64,000 bases of DNA from Flavimarina sp. Hel_I_48 (GTDB lineage Bacteria; Bacteroidota; Bacteroidia; Flavobacteriales; Flavobacteriaceae): positions 2,915,001 through 2,979,000 of the forward strand of contig NZ_JPOL01000002.1 of the NCBI RefSeq assembly GCF_000733945.1, read 5' to 3'. The stretch's first letter is position 1. Each line of letters opens with the position of its first letter. Shown here one piece after another: positions 43,493 through 54,200 of this stretch. Made by a program: the position numbers and the translations under genes. The notes beneath the pieces are model-generated. The model ran no database searches and was not told where the DNA came from. It saw nothing but the letters and a program-made list of their open reading frames with translations.

Positions 43493-45154
43493 ATGAAAAT
43501 AGAAATGGAGGAGAAAAAAACTCATTTCTTCAGCTTAACTTTAAACAAACTTTGGCGAATTATTCTTTGTCGTCATCAGGAGAATTGGGAATTTTCCATT
43601 AAATACACAAGACAGTTAGAAAATTCTGGAGGACTGTTTTTGCTGAGATCTAAAGAAAAGCAATTGATTGACAAAGAGGTGCATATTTTCTGGTTTAAAC
43701 GGGATCTTAGGCTGGAGGATAACGAAGGTTTTTATACGGCAGTAGCTTCTAAGAAGCCACTGATCCCCATCTATTTGTATGAAAAATCCATCTGGGAAAA
43801 TCCGCATTACAGCACCAGGCATCTTTATTTTATAAAAGAATCGTTAAGGGAACTGGCTGCGCAATGCGCAAAATTTGGTTTAAAGCTTCAATGCATAGCA
43901 ACAGAAGCTGTGCCTTTTTTCAAAAAGATTACGGGGCATTATAAAGTCGATGCCATTTATAGTACCCGGGAAACCGGGCTTGATATAACTTATAAGCGGG
44001 ACCTTGCAGTGCAAAATTTTTTCCGAAGTAACCAAATCCCGTGGAACGAGTATCAAAACAACGGCGTACTTAGGGCCATAAACAACCGTGATGACTGGAA
44101 AAAAGCGTGGTATGCCTACATGCAATCCCCACTTTGCACGCTACCTGAAGGGATTACAATTGAAACTTCCGCAGAACTGATTGCTTTTATGGCAGATCAA
44201 TTTATTGCGCTTGATTTGGAAACGCCAGAACATAATTTTCAAAAAGGGGGCAGGGCACATTTTGAACAATGGAGCAGCAGTTTTTTTGAATCGCGCCTTG
44301 AATATTACAACCAGTATATCTCAAAACCAGAACGTAGCCATTTTGGCTGTAGCAGGTTGTCCCCTTACATTTCCTGGGGCGTATGTTCTATTCGTGAAGT
44401 TTTTCAGTTAGCGGAATCCATGCGGGGTAAGTCAGCATTTAAAAGGGAACTGAGCGCTTTTACTTCCCGCTTGCGGTGGCAAAGCCATTTTATACAAAAG
44501 TTTGAAGCAGAACCGCGCATGGAATTTGAAGCGGTTAATAAGGGTTTTCTGGAGATGAGCCAACCTTTAAATGAGCGTTATATAGAAGCATGGAAAAGTG
44601 GAAAAACAGGCTATCCCCTCGTGGATGCCGCGCAGCGAAGTGTAGCTTCCTGCGGATATTTGAATTTCAGGATGCGGGCGATGGTAACCTCATTTCTTAC
44701 CCATCATTTGTTTCAGCATTTTACCACGGGCAGCGCCTGGCTGGCACGCCAGTTTTTAGACTTTGAACCCGGTATTCATTACGGTCAGTTTCAAATGCAG
44801 GCCGGCTTGACGGGAACCAATACCGTGCGGGTCTACAATCCTACGAAAAACGCACAAGAGCATGATCCCGAAGCTATTTTCATTAAAAAATGGGTGCCAG
44901 AACTTCAGGAATTGCCCGTACAATTTGCCATTGAACCCTGGAAAATGACTGCGATGGAAGAGCAATTGTACAATTTTAAGCTTGGAATAGACTATCCAGA
45001 GCGTATTGTTTTGCTACAGGAAACACGCGCTTACGCCCTTGACAAATTATATTCACATAGAAAAAGCGACAAGGCCCAGTTGGAGCGCCTTCGCATTCTC
45101 AAAACACATACAATACGAAAACCTTCAGATAAAGACGATGCCAAACAAATCTAA
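43493..45154 (+). CDS. Cryptochrome/photolyase family flavoprotein
   Basis: A light-dependent FAD protein of up to 553 residues. Seen: photolyase N-terminal domain with HIFWFKRDLRLEDNEGF (residues ~63-79), then the FAD domain with FGCSRLSPYISWGVCSIREVF (~280-300), RWQSHFIQKFE, SGKTGYPLVDAAQRSV, MRAMVTSFLTHHLF and DFEPGIHYGQFQMQAG. The DFEPGIHY replaces the DAD..N motif of typical CPD photolyases, so repair type is uncertain and a photoreceptor or (6-4)-like role is possible. The first ~57 residues lack family similarity; a TTG at 43664 would give a normal N-terminus, so the true start may be there. Overlaps the next gene by 17 bp. Confidence 0.85.
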   Translation: MKIEMEEKKTHFFSLTLNKLWRIILCRHQENWEFSIKYTRQLENSGGLFLLRSKEKQLIDKEVHIFWFKRDLRLEDNEGFYTAVASKKPLIPIYLYEKSIWENPHYSTRHLYFIKESLRELAAQCAKFGLKLQCIATEAVPFFKKITGHYKVDAIYSTRETGLDITYKRDLAVQNFFRSNQIPWNEYQNNGVLRAINNRDDWKKAWYAYMQSPLCTLPEGITIETSAELIAFMADQFIALDLETPEHNFQKGGRAHFEQWSSSFFESRLEYYNQYISKPERSHFGCSRLSPYISWGVCSIREVFQLAESMRGKSAFKRELSAFTSRLRWQSHFIQKFEAEPRMEFEAVNKGFLEMSQPLNERYIEAWKSGKTGYPLVDAAQRSVASCGYLNFRMRAMVTSFLTHHLFQHFTTGSAWLARQFLDFEPGIHYGQFQMQAGLTGTNTVRVYNPTKNAQEHDPEAIFIKKWVPELQELPVQFAIEPWKMTAMEEQLYNFKLGIDYPERIVLLQETRAYALDKLYSHRKSDKAQLERLRILKTHTIRKPSDKDDAKQI

Positions 45155-46553
45155 AATTTCGCTGCTGTGGTTCAAGAACGACCTGCGCCTGCTTGATAAT
45201 GAATCCCTTTGCAACTCCCTTGAAGCTTCAGAAAAAATACTGCCAGTTTATATTTTTGATCCCCGTCATTATAGGGAGACCGCTTATGATTTTCCCAAAG
45301 CTGGTTACAACAGGTTTGAATTCTTAAAGCAAACACTTACAGATCTCAGGGAAAACCTGAAAAAAGCGGATGCCAACTTGTTAATAAAAGTGGGTAAACC
45401 GGAAGAAATCATCCCTAAAATCATCGAAAAATACGGTATTTCAAGTGTTTTTGCCGAGCAGGAATATGCGCCGGAAGAAGAGGCTGTAGTACAGCAGGTG
45501 ATTAAAAATTTACCCCAATCCTGTGAGTACAAAGCCATCTGGGGAAAAACCATGTATCATATCGATGACCTGCCGTATGCTATTGATGAGATTCCGTTAA
45601 CAAGCAAAGCCTTCCGTATCAATACGGAAAAAAAAGCTTCGGTACGGGAAGTATTTGCGCAGCCAGAAAAGATTGAGGTATTCGATATTGAAGACTGGGG
45701 AGAACTACCGGAGGCATCTACATTTGATTTGGTTCCGGAGGAATCACAGGAAGCGGAAACATACCTAAAGGGAGGGGAAACCGAAGCTCTAAAACGGCTC
45801 GCTTATTATACGCATGAGAGTGAGCTGCTAACTTCCTATAAATGGACCCGAAACAGATCCCTTGGATTAGATTATAGCAGTAAATTTTCTCCGTATTTAG
45901 CACTTGGTGCCATCTCACCGCGTAAAATTCATAAAGAAGTGAAGCTTTATGAAAAGGAGATAAAGAAGAACATAAGTACGTGGTGGTTGATCTTTGAAGT
46001 GGTATGGAGGGATTATTTTACCTTTAAAGGGATGATGATGGGTGATGCGATCTTTAAAACCGAGGGTTTTAAAAATAAAGAGATCACGTTTGAAAACGAT
46101 ACCGAAAAATTTCAGCGCTGGTGTGATGGTACTACCGGCATTCCATTTATAGACGCTCACATGCGCCAGCTTAACCGAACCGGTTATATGAGCAACAGGG
46201 GGCGCGTAAACTGCGCAAGTTATATGGTGCACGATCTTAAGATCGACTGGACCTGGGGAGCGGCTTATTTTGAAAGTAAACTTATAGATTATGATGTAAG
46301 TTCCAACTGGATGAACTGGCATATGCAGGCCTACGAGATCTGGTACACAAACCCGGTGCATCAATCCTTGAAGTATAAAGCTATTGAATTTATTCAGAAA
46401 TGGGTTTCTGAACTTGCTTCCGTAGAGGGTGCGCTAATCTACGCGCCCTGGCAAATGGGTAAGCAACCCACCGACTATCCCGCACCTATAGAAGTATATT
46501 CCAAGTGGTCGCGATCAATCAATAATATCCTTAAAGCCGCAGAAAAGGAATAG
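45138..46553 (+). CDS. DASH-type cryptochrome (single-strand CPD photolyase)
   Basis: A 471-residue photolyase-superfamily protein; Cry-DASH members repair cyclobutane dimers mainly in single-stranded DNA using FAD and methenyltetrahydrofolate. Seen: LLWFKNDLRLLDNESL at the N-terminus, YKWTRNRSLGLDYSSKFSPYLALGAISPRKIH, EVVWRDYFTFKGM, GTTGIPFIDAHMRQLNRTGYMSNRGRVNCASYMVHDLKIDWTWGAAYFESKLIDYDVSSNWMNW (rich FAD-site core in the order expected for DASH). ATG at 45138 gives MPNKSKISLLWF; the open frame continues upstream inside the first photolyase gene. Co-transcribed with it by a 17-bp overlap. Confidence 0.93.
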   Translation: MPNKSKISLLWFKNDLRLLDNESLCNSLEASEKILPVYIFDPRHYRETAYDFPKAGYNRFEFLKQTLTDLRENLKKADANLLIKVGKPEEIIPKIIEKYGISSVFAEQEYAPEEEAVVQQVIKNLPQSCEYKAIWGKTMYHIDDLPYAIDEIPLTSKAFRINTEKKASVREVFAQPEKIEVFDIEDWGELPEASTFDLVPEESQEAETYLKGGETEALKRLAYYTHESELLTSYKWTRNRSLGLDYSSKFSPYLALGAISPRKIHKEVKLYEKEIKKNISTWWLIFEVVWRDYFTFKGMMMGDAIFKTEGFKNKEITFENDTEKFQRWCDGTTGIPFIDAHMRQLNRTGYMSNRGRVNCASYMVHDLKIDWTWGAAYFESKLIDYDVSSNWMNWHMQAYEIWYTNPVHQSLKYKAIEFIQKWVSELASVEGALIYAPWQMGKQPTDYPAPIEVYSKWSRSINNILKAAEKE

Positions 46554-46739
46554 TTTTTGGTCTAATATAGATAGATATTACCTAAGTTTTTTCAAGATTA
46601 TTATCTCTGCCATGGCTTCGGTTTGAACGAGTGTTTTGGCAATTTATGCCGTTATGTGTATAAGTTGTACATTCACGGTACATGGTTTAAATGACCATAA
46701 TGATTTTGACTGTGGAATGCTTAAGGATAAACTTTCAAT

Positions 46740-49700
46740 TTGACATCTATATATAGTTTTTTTAGAAAAAAGCAGGGCACTATAAAAGGGTATGTACTTA
46801 GAGCATTGGTGTTTTTTGCAGTATTCGCTTGCTCAGGTGTGTTGGGACAACCTTTGCAGTCAAAAGAACATTCAGAACAAACGTACCGGTTTGTACATTT
46901 AGGGGTTTCCAATGGTCTTTCTCCTGGCGTGGTCAATTCCTTTTACAAAGATAGTCAGGGTTTCATTTGGATTGGGACGCAAACAGGACTCAATAGATAT
47001 GATGGTTATTCCATTGAGACCTTCAATGCAGATTTACCCTTTGCTTCTTCTAGCAATGCCAATGATTACAAAGCAATATTTGAAGGCCCACTGGGCAATA
47101 TCTGGGTCAATACCCCGTCAGGGACTTTGATTTTTGATGCTGCAACGCAAACCTTTTCCACAGATATTTCCACGGTCTTAAAAGAGTTGAACATACCTAA
47201 CAGGCAGGTACAGAACATCGTCAAGGATCGTAAGGGGAATTACTGGTTTGTGCAGGATCAGGGCCATATCTTAAAATACGTTCCGGGTCAAGAGGGAGGA
47301 ACGGTGTATACTCTTAATTTAGATGAAAAATCAGCAGTAGAACAAGAGATTTCGGTATTTAAGGAAGATACTGATGGCAATTTCTGGATGCTTTACACCG
47401 ATGGAACCTTACAAAAAATTGACGGAAACACCCTAAAAGTGCTCTTTATCAGTCATAAAATGACCGAGGTTTTCCCAAATGCTCTTGAGAATTATGATAT
47501 GGTGGTTGATTATGAAGATAACCTTTGGATATATTTATATGGCAACCATGGTATTTTCTACTACGATAAGAAGCAGGACAACTTGCAAAATTTCACTGAT
47601 ACTTCATCAGTTGTAAAACTTACCAGTAGCTTAGTTTATGATATTGAAAAAAATGTAGATGGAAAAATCTGGGTGGGTACAGACCATGGCGGTATCAATA
47701 TTATCGACCCTAAAGATCTATCCATTGAATATATAGAAAATCATGAAGAAGTAGAGAACAGCCTTTCGCACAATACAGTTACTTCCCTTTATAGCGACAG
47801 CGATGGGATTATGTGGATAGGAACCTTTAAAAATGGTATAGATTACTATCACCAAAACATTGTTCGGTTTCCCCTTTTTAAAAAACGTATTTCCCAGGAG
47901 AGTTTGCCGTTCAATGATGTCAATGTGTTTGAGGAGGACGATAAGGGCAACATCTATATAGGAACAAATGGCGGTGGGCTGCTTTATTTTAATCGGAAAT
48001 CAGGAACCTACACACAATATGTACATGATCCTGAAAATCCCAGCAGTCTTTCCAGTAATGTAGTGGTGAGTTTACTGTACGACAGCAATGGAGATTTATG
48101 GGTGGGAACCTATCAGGGCGGACTGAACAAAAAAACAGCTACAGGTTTCAAAAACTATATTCATAAAGATACAGATTCAACAAGTATTGCCGATGACAAT
48201 GTGTGGGAACTATTTGAAGATTCGCGTAAAAATTTATGGGTAGGCACACTGGGTGGTGGTTTAGACCTGCTCGACAGAGAAAAAGAAGTATTTAAGCACA
48301 ATAATGAAAACGAAGGCGCATACCCGCTGCATGACACGTATGTCTCTGCGATTGAAGAAGACGCGTCTGGCAATATGTGGATAGGGGGTGTAGGTGGGAT
48401 AGATGTGTTTAATCCTATAACCGGTGAACAATTTTTCTTTTCACACGATCCAGAAGATGCTGCCAGTTTGAGCAGCAATAACATTTTGTCCATCTATAAG
48501 GACAGTAGAAAAAACATATGGGTAGGTACGCATGAAGGACTGGATCTTTATGATAAAATAAACAATCGTTTTTACCATTATACCGTTGCCGATGGTCTGC
48601 CAGGCAAAAAAATCATTGCGGTTAGGGAAGATGATAAAGGTGATTTATGGATTACTTCTTCTTACGGTTTATCTCAATTTAATATAAGTTCAAAAAAATA
48701 CGGTAGCGGGAGAATACCGCCAGCTTTTAGAAACTATAGTGAGCTGGATGGTTTGCAGGGTAATCTCTTTAATGAGAATGCAATTTTAAAAACAGAAGCC
48801 GGGGAAGTGATCATAGGTGGGATGCATGGCTTTAATCTTTTTAACCCACAACAATTTAAATACAATACCAAAAAGCCAAACGTGGTCTTTACATCCTTCA
48901 GTCTTTTTAATGAAGAGATCAAAGGAGGCCAGAAAATAAACGGTAGGGTACTGCTTGAAAAATCTATCCAGAAAACCGATAAAATCACCTTAAAATATAG
49001 CGAAAACGTGTTTTCTGTTGCATTTTCTGCACTGGATTTTTTCCAACCTTCAAAAAACAAGTACCGCTACAAATTGGTAGGTTTTGACACAAAGTGGCAA
49101 GAGACAAGCGCCAGCAAACGCCAGGTTACCTATACAAATCTTGATCCTGGGGAATATCATTTTCTGGTACGTGCTTCAAATAATGACCAGATATGGAACG
49201 ACGAGGCAACCAGTTTAACAATTATTGTTTTACCTCCATTTTATGGGACGATCTATGCCTATTTGCTCTATATAATTGCCATCATCGCACTTTTATATTT
49301 TGCCCGAAAACGAATCATAGTGCACCAGCGAAAAAACTTTCGAGTAGAACAAATTCAGCGGGAAGCAGCACACCTTCATGAAATGGATGTGATGAAAATA
49401 AGATTTTTTACGAATATAAGCCACGAATTTAAAACACCTTTGTCCTTAATACTTGCACCCTTAGAAAAGCTGAAAAGCAGTGAAATTAGCTTTCAGGCTA
49501 AGGAGCAACTTGACATCATTAGTAAAAATGCGCAAAAACTTCTCACGCTTATCAATCAGCTATTGGATCTGGGAAACATTAAGAAAGAAACTTTATTAAT
49601 TACTTCTACTAAAAATATTATTGAATTCATAGCAGAGGTCGTTAACTCTTTTGAGGGATTGGCTAGAAATGAGGGGATAACATTGAGTTTTAGCTCAAGT

Positions 49701-50939
49701 CAGGAAGTTTTTTATACCGCATTTGATTCAGACAAATTAGATAAGATTCTTTTTAACCTAATATCGAATGGAATAAAGTTTACAGCCAGGGGTGGGAATG
49801 TAGACGTTGCCCTGCGAATTGTTGATTCAGGAAACACCGCTTCCCATAAAAAACTTCTGGAGCTTAAGGTAAGTGATACGGGGATAGGTATTTCAAAAGA
49901 AGATCAGGATCAAATTTTTGAGCGCTTTTTTAAAGCCAGTCGGTCCGGAGAAATTCATGCGTCAGGCAGTGGCATAGGACTTTCTCTGGTTAAAGAATAT
50001 GTGGAGCTTTTTAAAGGTAAGATCAGGGTAGAAAGTACACTGGGCGTAGGTTCAAGTTTTTATATGGAGATTCCATTAAAAGAATTAAATCCTGTAGGTA
50101 CAGAAGTTCCTATAATTCATGGAAAAGCGTCTAAAAACACCAAAAAAAGCGCTAAAAATGGACTTCAGGAGGAGCTTTTCAATCTGGTTATAATTGATGA
50201 CGATCAGGATTTTCTCAGTTATATGGCAAGAAGTCTTGCCAAGTTCTACAAAATATTTATAGCTCAAAATGCTGACGAAGGTTGGAAAAAGATATTATCA
50301 GTTCAACCTGACCTTATCCTTTGTGACTGGAACATGCCAGTTATGAACGGTACCGCCCTATGCAAAAAGGTACGGGGAGATGGCAGAACACAACATATAC
50401 CGTTTGTAATGCTCACGGCTAACGCTCAGGAACATAATAAAGTGAAAGCCCTTCAAATAGGGGTAAGCGATTATGTTACAAAGCCCTTTAGCTTTGAAGA
50501 GCTGCATTCGCGTATGCAGAATCTCATAAAACAGCGTAAAGCCTTTCAAAAGGCATACAGCAAGAAAATAAAAATCCCCAAAACAGTTCATAAACTTCCG
50601 CTTGAAAGCGAGGATGAGAAATTTATGCGCAACGTTATTGCACAGATTGAAAAGAATGGTTTGAATGCTGAATTTTCGGTAAAGAAACTGGCAGGCCATC
50701 TTGGCGTCAGCCGTACATTTCTATATAATAAAACAGTCACGCTTTTTGAAAAGTCTCCTTTAGAACTTATAACAGATATCCGTTTGGAGCATGGTAAAAA
50801 CCTTTTGGAAAATAGTCAGCTTACAATTTCAGAAATTGCTTTTAAGGTAGGTTTTAACAATCCAAAATACTTCACGAAAAACTTTAAGAAGAAATATCAG
50901 GTGCTCCCTTCTGAATTTAAAGCTGCTTTAGAACCTTAA
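46740..50939 (+). CDS. Hybrid two-component system sensor-regulator (HTCS) of the xyloglucan locus
   Basis: A 1,399-residue single-protein signalling system. Order: signal/anchor (~15-37); a periplasmic Reg_prop double propeller (~45-715, repeated D..GNIWVGT-like units such as DSQGFIWIGT, DSNGDLWVGT, DSRKNIWVGT); Y_Y_Y domain (~755-825); membrane helix (~835-855, YLLYIIAIIALLYF); HisKA with His895 in NISHEFKTP; HATPase with DTGIGISKEDQ and GSGIGLSLVKEY; receiver with phospho-acceptor Asp1196 in LCDWNMP; and an AraC DNA-binding domain at the C-terminus. Translation starts at a TTG at 46740, the only start before the signal peptide. HTCSs bind an oligosaccharide in the periplasm and activate the adjacent PUL. 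Confidence 0.95.
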   Translation: MTSIYSFFRKKQGTIKGYVLRALVFFAVFACSGVLGQPLQSKEHSEQTYRFVHLGVSNGLSPGVVNSFYKDSQGFIWIGTQTGLNRYDGYSIETFNADLPFASSSNANDYKAIFEGPLGNIWVNTPSGTLIFDAATQTFSTDISTVLKELNIPNRQVQNIVKDRKGNYWFVQDQGHILKYVPGQEGGTVYTLNLDEKSAVEQEISVFKEDTDGNFWMLYTDGTLQKIDGNTLKVLFISHKMTEVFPNALENYDMVVDYEDNLWIYLYGNHGIFYYDKKQDNLQNFTDTSSVVKLTSSLVYDIEKNVDGKIWVGTDHGGINIIDPKDLSIEYIENHEEVENSLSHNTVTSLYSDSDGIMWIGTFKNGIDYYHQNIVRFPLFKKRISQESLPFNDVNVFEEDDKGNIYIGTNGGGLLYFNRKSGTYTQYVHDPENPSSLSSNVVVSLLYDSNGDLWVGTYQGGLNKKTATGFKNYIHKDTDSTSIADDNVWELFEDSRKNLWVGTLGGGLDLLDREKEVFKHNNENEGAYPLHDTYVSAIEEDASGNMWIGGVGGIDVFNPITGEQFFFSHDPEDAASLSSNNILSIYKDSRKNIWVGTHEGLDLYDKINNRFYHYTVADGLPGKKIIAVREDDKGDLWITSSYGLSQFNISSKKYGSGRIPPAFRNYSELDGLQGNLFNENAILKTEAGEVIIGGMHGFNLFNPQQFKYNTKKPNVVFTSFSLFNEEIKGGQKINGRVLLEKSIQKTDKITLKYSENVFSVAFSALDFFQPSKNKYRYKLVGFDTKWQETSASKRQVTYTNLDPGEYHFLVRASNNDQIWNDEATSLTIIVLPPFYGTIYAYLLYIIAIIALLYFARKRIIVHQRKNFRVEQIQREAAHLHEMDVMKIRFFTNISHEFKTPLSLILAPLEKLKSSEISFQAKEQLDIISKNAQKLLTLINQLLDLGNIKKETLLITSTKNIIEFIAEVVNSFEGLARNEGITLSFSSSQEVFYTAFDSDKLDKILFNLISNGIKFTARGGNVDVALRIVDSGNTASHKKLLELKVSDTGIGISKEDQDQIFERFFKASRSGEIHASGSGIGLSLVKEYVELFKGKIRVESTLGVGSSFYMEIPLKELNPVGTEVPIIHGKASKNTKKSAKNGLQEELFNLVIIDDDQDFLSYMARSLAKFYKIFIAQNADEGWKKILSVQPDLILCDWNMPVMNGTALCKKVRGDGRTQHIPFVMLTANAQEHNKVKALQIGVSDYVTKPFSFEELHSRMQNLIKQRKAFQKAYSKKIKIPKTVHKLPLESEDEKFMRNVIAQIEKNGLNAEFSVKKLAGHLGVSRTFLYNKTVTLFEKSPLELITDIRLEHGKNLLENSQLTISEIAFKVGFNNPKYFTKNFKKKYQVLPSEFKAALEP

Positions 50940-51141
50940 AATTGATTGTTTTTCTAAAGTGAAAGTCTTCAATCAAATCCATTAGAGGAACATTTATCAG
51001 GTTTTTTGAATTTTTGACAGCATACAATTGTTAAACACTGGTATTTGAGGTGTTAGAGTTGGGTTTGTAAACATATTGTCCCTTCTAAAAACGATTTGAT
51101 CCCTATCATCAGGGCCTGATTTCTATACTTTAGCACTCCAT

Positions 51142-51174
51142 TTCAAAAAGCACTCAAACGTTTGAATTTTTGAA
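51142..51174. promoter_or_regulatory. Nested palindrome in the SusC upstream region
   Basis: In the 326-bp gap between the HTCS and susC, TCAAACGTTTGA (51154-51165) is a perfect palindrome flanked by TTCAAAAA (51142-51149) and TTTTTGAA (51167-51174). It is the best candidate for the HTCS/AraC-domain binding site, but this has only positional support. Nothing else in the gap is recognised. Confidence 0.4.
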
Positions 51175-51265
51175 TCAGCAATGGAATGCGTCCATAATTT
51201 TAGATTGATTAATAGAGTAAATCATTTTATTTAGAAATTCCACATTTTATATTAAACCAATACTT

Positions 51266-54200
51266 ATGAAGAAAATAAACTTACCTAAAGCATCCTGCTC
51301 TCGGTATCTACTGAGTCTAATCTTTGGTATGATTGGTATTGCCAGCCTTTGGTCGCAAGAGACCCTCAGCGTATCTGGAACGGTAACCTCAGCAGATGAC
51401 GGTATGCCTATTCCAGGAGTGAGTATAATTGTAAAAGGCTCTTCCCAGGGTACCACTACTGATTTTGATGGTAACTTCCAGATTGAAACAGCAACTGATG
51501 CCACGCTGGCTTTTAGTTATGTAGGATTTGATACACAGGAAGCGCCCGTAAATGGGCAAAGCACACTTAATGTAGCATTAAAAACAAATACTGCTGAACT
51601 TGATGAGGTGGTGGTTGTAGGATATGGTACACAACGCAAAGCCCTTGTTACCGGTGCGAATCTTCAGGTTGACGGCGATGCACTTCAAAATCAAAGCAGA
51701 ACCAACCCACTTGAAGCATTACAGGGAAAAACACCAGGGGTTCAGATCACTTCTACTTCTGGACAGCCAGGGGCCGGTCTCAACGTAGTTATACGTGGTC
51801 TAGGATCTACCGGTGGAAATGCACCATTATATGTTGTAGATGGTGTATTAACAGGAGACATATCGTATTTAAACAATGCTGATATTGAATCTATTTCTGT
51901 ACTTAAAGATGCTGCATCTGCCGCTATTTATGGTTCGCAGGCTTCAAATGGAGTTGTGCTGGTTACAACTAAAAGCGGTAAAAGGAACTCTTCACAAATC
52001 ACATTTGATCAGTATTATGGTTTTCAAAGTGTACCCAGTAAAATTGATTTACTTGATGGTAGGGAATATGTTGTCATCATCAATGAAGCAGCTGTCAATT
52101 CTGGAAGAACACCTTTTTTCAATAATGAGGAAATTGATAATCTTCCTACGGAAACGGACTGGATGGATAAAATGTTTGTAGATAATGTGGTCACTCAAAA
52201 CTATAGTCTTGGGTTTACCGGGGGTGGCGAAAATTCAACTTTTTCTTCTTCTTTGGCCTATACACAGCAAGGAGGTATCGTAGGGGGTGAGGATTTATCC
52301 AATTATGAGCGCTACAACGTTAGAATTAATTCTGAGCATGATATGTATGATGGCTTTGTAACCTTTGGCGAAAATTTAAGTTTCGCCTATGAGAAAAGTA
52401 ATGGTGTTCGCGTGGGCAATCAGTACAATAACTCGCTTAGACCCGCTTTTGGAACTACGCCATTAATGCCATTTAGGGATGAAAATGGAGATTTCTTTAA
52501 TACCGCAAATACTTCGACCCCTTACATCTCTGGACAATCAAACCCTTATGCAGAGATGGTTTATAATAATATGAATGAGAACGATAATCAGAAATTACTG
52601 GGTAACGTTTATGCAGAACTCAATTTTACAGATAATCTTAAATTTAGGACGAGTCTAGGTATTGATTATAACGCATCTAATAGTCATTCGTACGAGCCTA
52701 TTTACCAGCTTTCTATATTTTCGTTTAGAAACAGGGACAGGGTGTACCAGTCACAGAGCAAAGGCTACTCTTTGATATGGGATAACTTGCTTACCTATAA
52801 TTTTAACATAGCAAAAGATCATGAGTTTGAGGCTTTATTGGGAACATCATCATATAGCTATCAAGGTACATATCTTAATGCCACTAACGTTGACCTCACG
52901 TTTGATGAGCTTAAATACGGTTGGTTGGATAATGCCGTAAATTCTGAGGGCGGCGGACTTTTGAGCGCTGGCGGGGGGCCAAATTTTGTAAATAAGAGAA
53001 TGTCTTATTTTGGACGTTTAAATTATAACTACAAAGACAAATATCTATTGAATACCACTTTTAGGGCAGATGGATCATCCAACTTTGATCAGAGTAATCG
53101 GTGGGGATATTTTCCATCCATATCAGGAGGTTGGGTCCTTTCTAAAGAAGATTTCCTAAGTGACTCTGATATATTCAATTTTCTTAAGTTGAGAGCAAGT
53201 TGGGGACAGGTTGGAAACCAGAACGCAGGGGCTTTTCAGTATTTAGCACCAATTACGTATTCCAACACCAACTATACTTATGGAAATGAAGAAGGCGTAC
53301 TTGCGCCAGGTGCTTTTCCCAGCAGGTTGGCTAATCCTGGTTTGAAATGGGAAACCTCAGAACAAACAAATATAGGTCTTGATGCCCGTGTATTGAATAA
53401 TACCTTAAATGTTGCATTAGATTTTTATGAGAAGGTTAATAAGGATTTTATTATAGTAGCACCAGTACCCTCTACAAGTGGTGCAGATGCACCTTTCTCA
53501 AACGGTGGTGATGTAACGAACCGTGGTGTAGAACTTGCGTTGACTTACGCCAATAACATAGGTGACTTTCAATACAATGTAGGTGTAAATGGAGCATATA
53601 ATGATAACAAAGTAGGTAATATACCAACGCCTGACGGTATATTGCATGGAGAGATCAATCAGCTTTTTGACAATTCACCTGAATTTTATCGTGCCGAAAG
53701 TGGATTTCCTTTGGGCTATTTCTGGGGCTTGCAGACTAGTGGTCTCTTTCAAAATCAGGCTGAAGTGGATGCATACAATTTAAATGGAACCCTGGTGCAA
53801 CCCAATGCCAGCCCAGGAGATGTGCGTTTTGTTGATCAGAACAATGATGGTACGATCAATGCTGATGATAAAATAAATATTGGTGACCCTAATCCAGATT
53901 TGACTTTTGGCTTCAATATTGGTTTTAATTATAAGGCACTGGACTTTATCCTTTCAGGAAATGGCGTAGCTGGGAATCAGATTGTTCAATCGTATAGAAA
54001 CCAGTCTAATCAGTTTGCTAATTATACCACTGATATTCTTAATCGCTGGACGGGAGAAAATTCATCAAATTCAATTCCCAGGGTTACTTTAGATAATAGG
54101 AACCTATCAAATTTCTCTGATTTATATATTAAAAACGGAGATTTCCTTAGACTTAATAACCTAACTATAGGATATGATCTTGCAAAGGCCACAGATGATT

